Source of the DNA: Asanoa iriomotensis
GTDB taxonomy: Bacteria > Actinomycetota > Actinomycetes > Mycobacteriales > Micromonosporaceae
Direction: 5' to 3'
DNA: 64,000 nucleotides
NCBI RefSeq assembly: GCF_016862515.1
Contig: NZ_BONC01000002.1
Coordinates: 186,001-250,000, forward strand
Below are positions 61,942-64,000 of this stretch, in pieces. Under the pieces are notes generated by a model. That model saw nothing but the letters and a program-made list of their open reading frames with translations. It had not been told where the DNA came from and searched no databases. Position numbers and translations under genes: made by a program. Each line of letters starts with the position of its first letter. Within the stretch, counting starts at the first letter, position 1.

Positions 61942-63321
61942 TTATCTGCGGCCGGACATCGCCGGCTCTCGTTCTGGCGGCAGTGGCACCGATGGTGGCG
62001 GGTCGATGTGTGGTGTCACGTCGACGAACTCGTCCTTCGGCGCGTGCAGCTGGCCCAGGGAGACCACCTCGCGGCGGAGGAAGAAGGCCAGGATCCAGTC
62101 GATCATGACCCGGACCTTGCGGTTGAAGGACGGGATCCGGCTCAGGTGGTACGCGCGGTGCATCATCCAGGCGAGCGGGCCCGTCAGCTTGATGCCGTAG
62201 ACCTGCGCCACGCCCTTGTGCAGGCCCAGGCTGGCCACGCTGCCGACGTGCTTGTGCTTGTAGTCCACCGGCTGACGGCCCCGGATCACCGCGCGGATGT
62301 TGTCGGCCAGGCGGTTCGCCTGCCGCACCGCGTGCTGTGCGCTCGGCGAGCACATCGCTCCGGGCGGGCCGGTCAGGTCGGGCACCGCGGCGCAGTCGCC
62401 GGCGCTCCACGCGCCCTCGACCACCCGGTCGCCGTCGACGACCTGGAGGCTCGCGTTGGTGGTCAGGCGACCGCGCTGGTCCTTCGGCAGGTCGACGAAG
62501 TCGAGCATCGGCGACGGCTTGACGCCGGCGGTCCAGACGATCGTGTTGGCCGGGAAGCTGTCGCCGTCGGAGAGCTTGACCACGCCGTCGACGCACGACT
62601 CCAGCCGCGTGCCGAGGCGGATGTCGAGCTTGCGCTTGAGCAGGACCTGCACGGTGTACGCGCCCATGTCGCGGTCGACCTCGGGCAGGATCCGGTTGGT
62701 GGCCTCGACCAGCACCCAGTGCATCTCGTCGGTGGAGATCTCGGGGTAGTAGCGCCGCACGGCGTCGTGCGCCATGTCCTCCATCTCGGCCAGCGCCTCG
62801 ATGCCGGCGTAGCCGCCGCCGACGAAGACGAAGGTCAGCGCCCGCCGGCGTACCTCCGGATCGGTGGTCGCGGCCGCGACGTCGAGTTGGTCGAGCACGT
62901 GGTTGCGCAGGAAGATGGCCTCACCGATGGTCTTGAAGCCGATGCCGTGCTCGCGCAGGCCCGGGATCGGGAGGGTGCGGGACACCGAACCGGGCGCCAC
63001 GATGATGTGGTCGTACTCGATCTCGCGCGGCGGCCCGACGATGGGCTGCACGGTGGCGACCTTGCGCTCGTGGGAGACGTCCGTGACGGAACCGGCGACG
63101 ATCGTGCAGTGTCGCAGCTCCCGGCGCAGCGGCACGACGGAGTGCCGCGGGGAGATGTTGCCCGCCGAGGCTTCCGGCAGGAACGGCTGGTAGGTCATGT
63201 GCGGCTGCGGATCGACGACGATCACCTCGGCCTCACGGGAACGCAGCTTCTTCTGCATGCGCAGAGCCGCGTAGAGCCCGACGTGCCCGGCACCGACCAC
63301 GAGAATCCGTTGACGTCTCAC
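61942..63321 (-). CDS. ndh: Type II NADH dehydrogenase (NDH-2)
   Basis: A membrane-associated flavoenzyme of 459 residues that passes electrons from NADH to quinone without pumping protons. FAD is bound by RILVVGAGHVGLYAALRMQ and the second dinucleotide site by FVFVGGGYAGIEALAEMEDMA. YDHIIVAPGSVSR, the Asp in AWSAGDCAAVPD and PSAQHAVRQANRLADN follow the NDH-2 order. The C-terminal amphipathic helices (about 395-430) should anchor it to the membrane. It is leftward, 87 bp downstream of another membrane protein and ends at a terminator. In actinomycetes this enzyme often carries most aerobic NADH oxidation. Confidence 0.93.
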   Translation of the reverse strand: MRRQRILVVGAGHVGLYAALRMQKKLRSREAEVIVVDPQPHMTYQPFLPEASAGNISPRHSVVPLRRELRHCTIVAGSVTDVSHERKVATVQPIVGPPREIEYDHIIVAPGSVSRTLPIPGLREHGIGFKTIGEAIFLRNHVLDQLDVAAATTDPEVRRRALTFVFVGGGYAGIEALAEMEDMAHDAVRRYYPEISTDEMHWVLVEATNRILPEVDRDMGAYTVQVLLKRKLDIRLGTRLESCVDGVVKLSDGDSFPANTIVWTAGVKPSPMLDFVDLPKDQRGRLTTNASLQVVDGDRVVEGAWSAGDCAAVPDLTGPPGAMCSPSAQHAVRQANRLADNIRAVIRGRQPVDYKHKHVGSVASLGLHKGVAQVYGIKLTGPLAWMMHRAYHLSRIPSFNRKVRVMIDWILAFFLRREVVSLGQLHAPKDEFVDVTPHIDPPPSVPLPPEREPAMSGRR

Positions 63322-63408
63322 GACATCAACGATCCCCTTCTCGGTGCCGGAATGCGCACTCAGAAGGGCGATTTGTGATGGAGGACAACCATGTGACCTC
63401 CATGACTA

Positions 63409-63975
63409 TCAGGCCCTGCGCTTGACCAGCCAGCCCAGCACCCCGGCGACCGTGACGGCCACCACCAATCCGCCCAGGGCGGCCACGGTGAGCGCCTCGT
63501 CGTCGCCGATGCCGGCGATCGAGACCAGCAGCACGCCGCAGACCGCCGCGGCGAGCACCACGGCCGCCGCCCGGGCCACCCAGCGGGCCAGCACCTCGGT
63601 GGCGACCATCGCGTCGCTGGGCAGCACGGCCGCCAGCGCGGCGAGCGTGTGCGCCAGGTAGAGCGTGGTGGACAGGCCGAGCAGCCGCCAGAGTTGGATG
63701 CCCTCGACGGACTCGGCGGTGACCACCACCCAGCCGACCACGATCGCGACGACGAGCAGCGTGGTGGCCGCTCCCCGCGGCACGAGCGCCGGGATCGCCG
63801 CGACCACGACAAGAACGGCGACGGCGCGCCCGAAGAACAGCGCCGGCGGGAACGCGAAGCCCATCGCGGCCAGGAAGGCGGCGAAGATCCCCACGCGGAC
63901 CAGCAGCGGGATCAGGGTCGCCCGGGCGATCTTGGTCTGCAGCCGGCGCAGCGAGCTCATCATCGCGCCGATCAT
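63409..63975 (-). CDS. Conserved membrane protein of unknown function
   Basis: A 188-residue, very hydrophobic protein with about five to six helices: LIPLLVRVGIFAAFLAAMGFAFPPALFFG, VAVLVVVAAIPALVP, TTLLVVAIVVGWVVVT, LSTTLYLAHTLAALAAVLP, AAAVVLAAAVCGVLLVSIAG and VAALGGLVVAVTVAGVLGWLVKRR. No catalytic or transport motif is recognisable. ATG 63975 has a weak GGCGG upstream; M5 or M6 could also start it. The gene may be the last of a cluster beyond the window edge. Confidence 0.7.
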   Translation of the reverse strand: MIGAMMSSLRRLQTKIARATLIPLLVRVGIFAAFLAAMGFAFPPALFFGRAVAVLVVVAAIPALVPRGAATTLLVVAIVVGWVVVTAESVEGIQLWRLLGLSTTLYLAHTLAALAAVLPSDAMVATEVLARWVARAAAVVLAAAVCGVLLVSIAGIGDDEALTVAALGGLVVAVTVAGVLGWLVKRRA

Positions 63976-64000
63976 CGGCCCACCGCCTTCGGCGCCGAGG

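Noticed and set aside
60772-63378. Open frame of 868 codons on the plus strand crossing ppx, the toxin-antitoxin relic and ndh
   Set aside because: It runs across three recognised genes on both strands and contains only compositional shadow sequence.

Overview
The window is about 70% G+C by eye, with GTG and TTG starts and many 4-bp stop/start overlaps. Its gene families and blocks are typical of Actinobacteria (eno-divIC-DUF501-argA-like-ppx; mfd-SurA-like-mazG; DUF6082; SigE-family ECF sigma factor). A chromosome of a filamentous actinomycete, probably Micromonosporaceae, is the best guess; the family is an inference from gene content, not proven. No rRNA, tRNA, IS element, prophage or CRISPR array was recognised.

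Layout. 1-6228: a lipoprotein cut by the window edge, then a complete five-gene oligopeptide/dipeptide ABC importer (binding protein, two permeases, two ATPases) read leftward. 6695-14575: a secreted M23 peptidase, malate dehydrogenase, an MBL hydrolase, isocitrate dehydrogenase, a pentapeptide-repeat protein, a SUMF1-like protein, and a secreted calcineurin-like phosphatase followed by two decayed tandem copies of its own 3' end. 14576-20840: aldo/keto reductase, ECF sigma factor with a membrane partner, TetR/SnoaL pair, a 320-bp heptanucleotide array, a GATase-like/CysS-tail fusion and an alpha/beta hydrolase.

20868-33683 is the most distinctive part: an extracellular polysaccharide locus. 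It has a Wzz/Wzc-like protein whose kinase motifs are degenerate, a Wzy/ligase-like polymerase, an aminoglycoside-phosphotransferase-fold kinase, a PAPS-type sulfotransferase, a flippase and a GH26-like lipoprotein in one leftward operon. Around it lie a GT2, a second sulfotransferase, a WecG/TagA/CpsF transferase and a second, wall-spanning GH26-like protein. An APS kinase (PAPS supply) with a degenerate ATP-sulfurylase-like domain lies 2.4 kb beyond the last of these genes. Together they suggest a sulfated and perhaps phosphorylated cell-surface glycan.

33732-46684: AHSA1/ArsR pair, DUF6082 protein, APS kinase, a four-gene ABC-2 exporter operon, a membrane protein, PEP carboxylase, an S66 peptidase and a NYN nuclease. 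46985-63975: conserved housekeeping genes (mfd, SurA-like, mazG, EamA/MocR pair, DUF885, ASCH, nudC, eno, divIC, DUF501, argA-like, ppx), a relic Phd/Doc-like toxin-antitoxin pair with a truncated toxin, type II NADH dehydrogenase and a membrane protein.

Central carbon metabolism is well represented (mdh, icd, ppc, eno), but these genes are scattered single units with their own terminators, not one operon.
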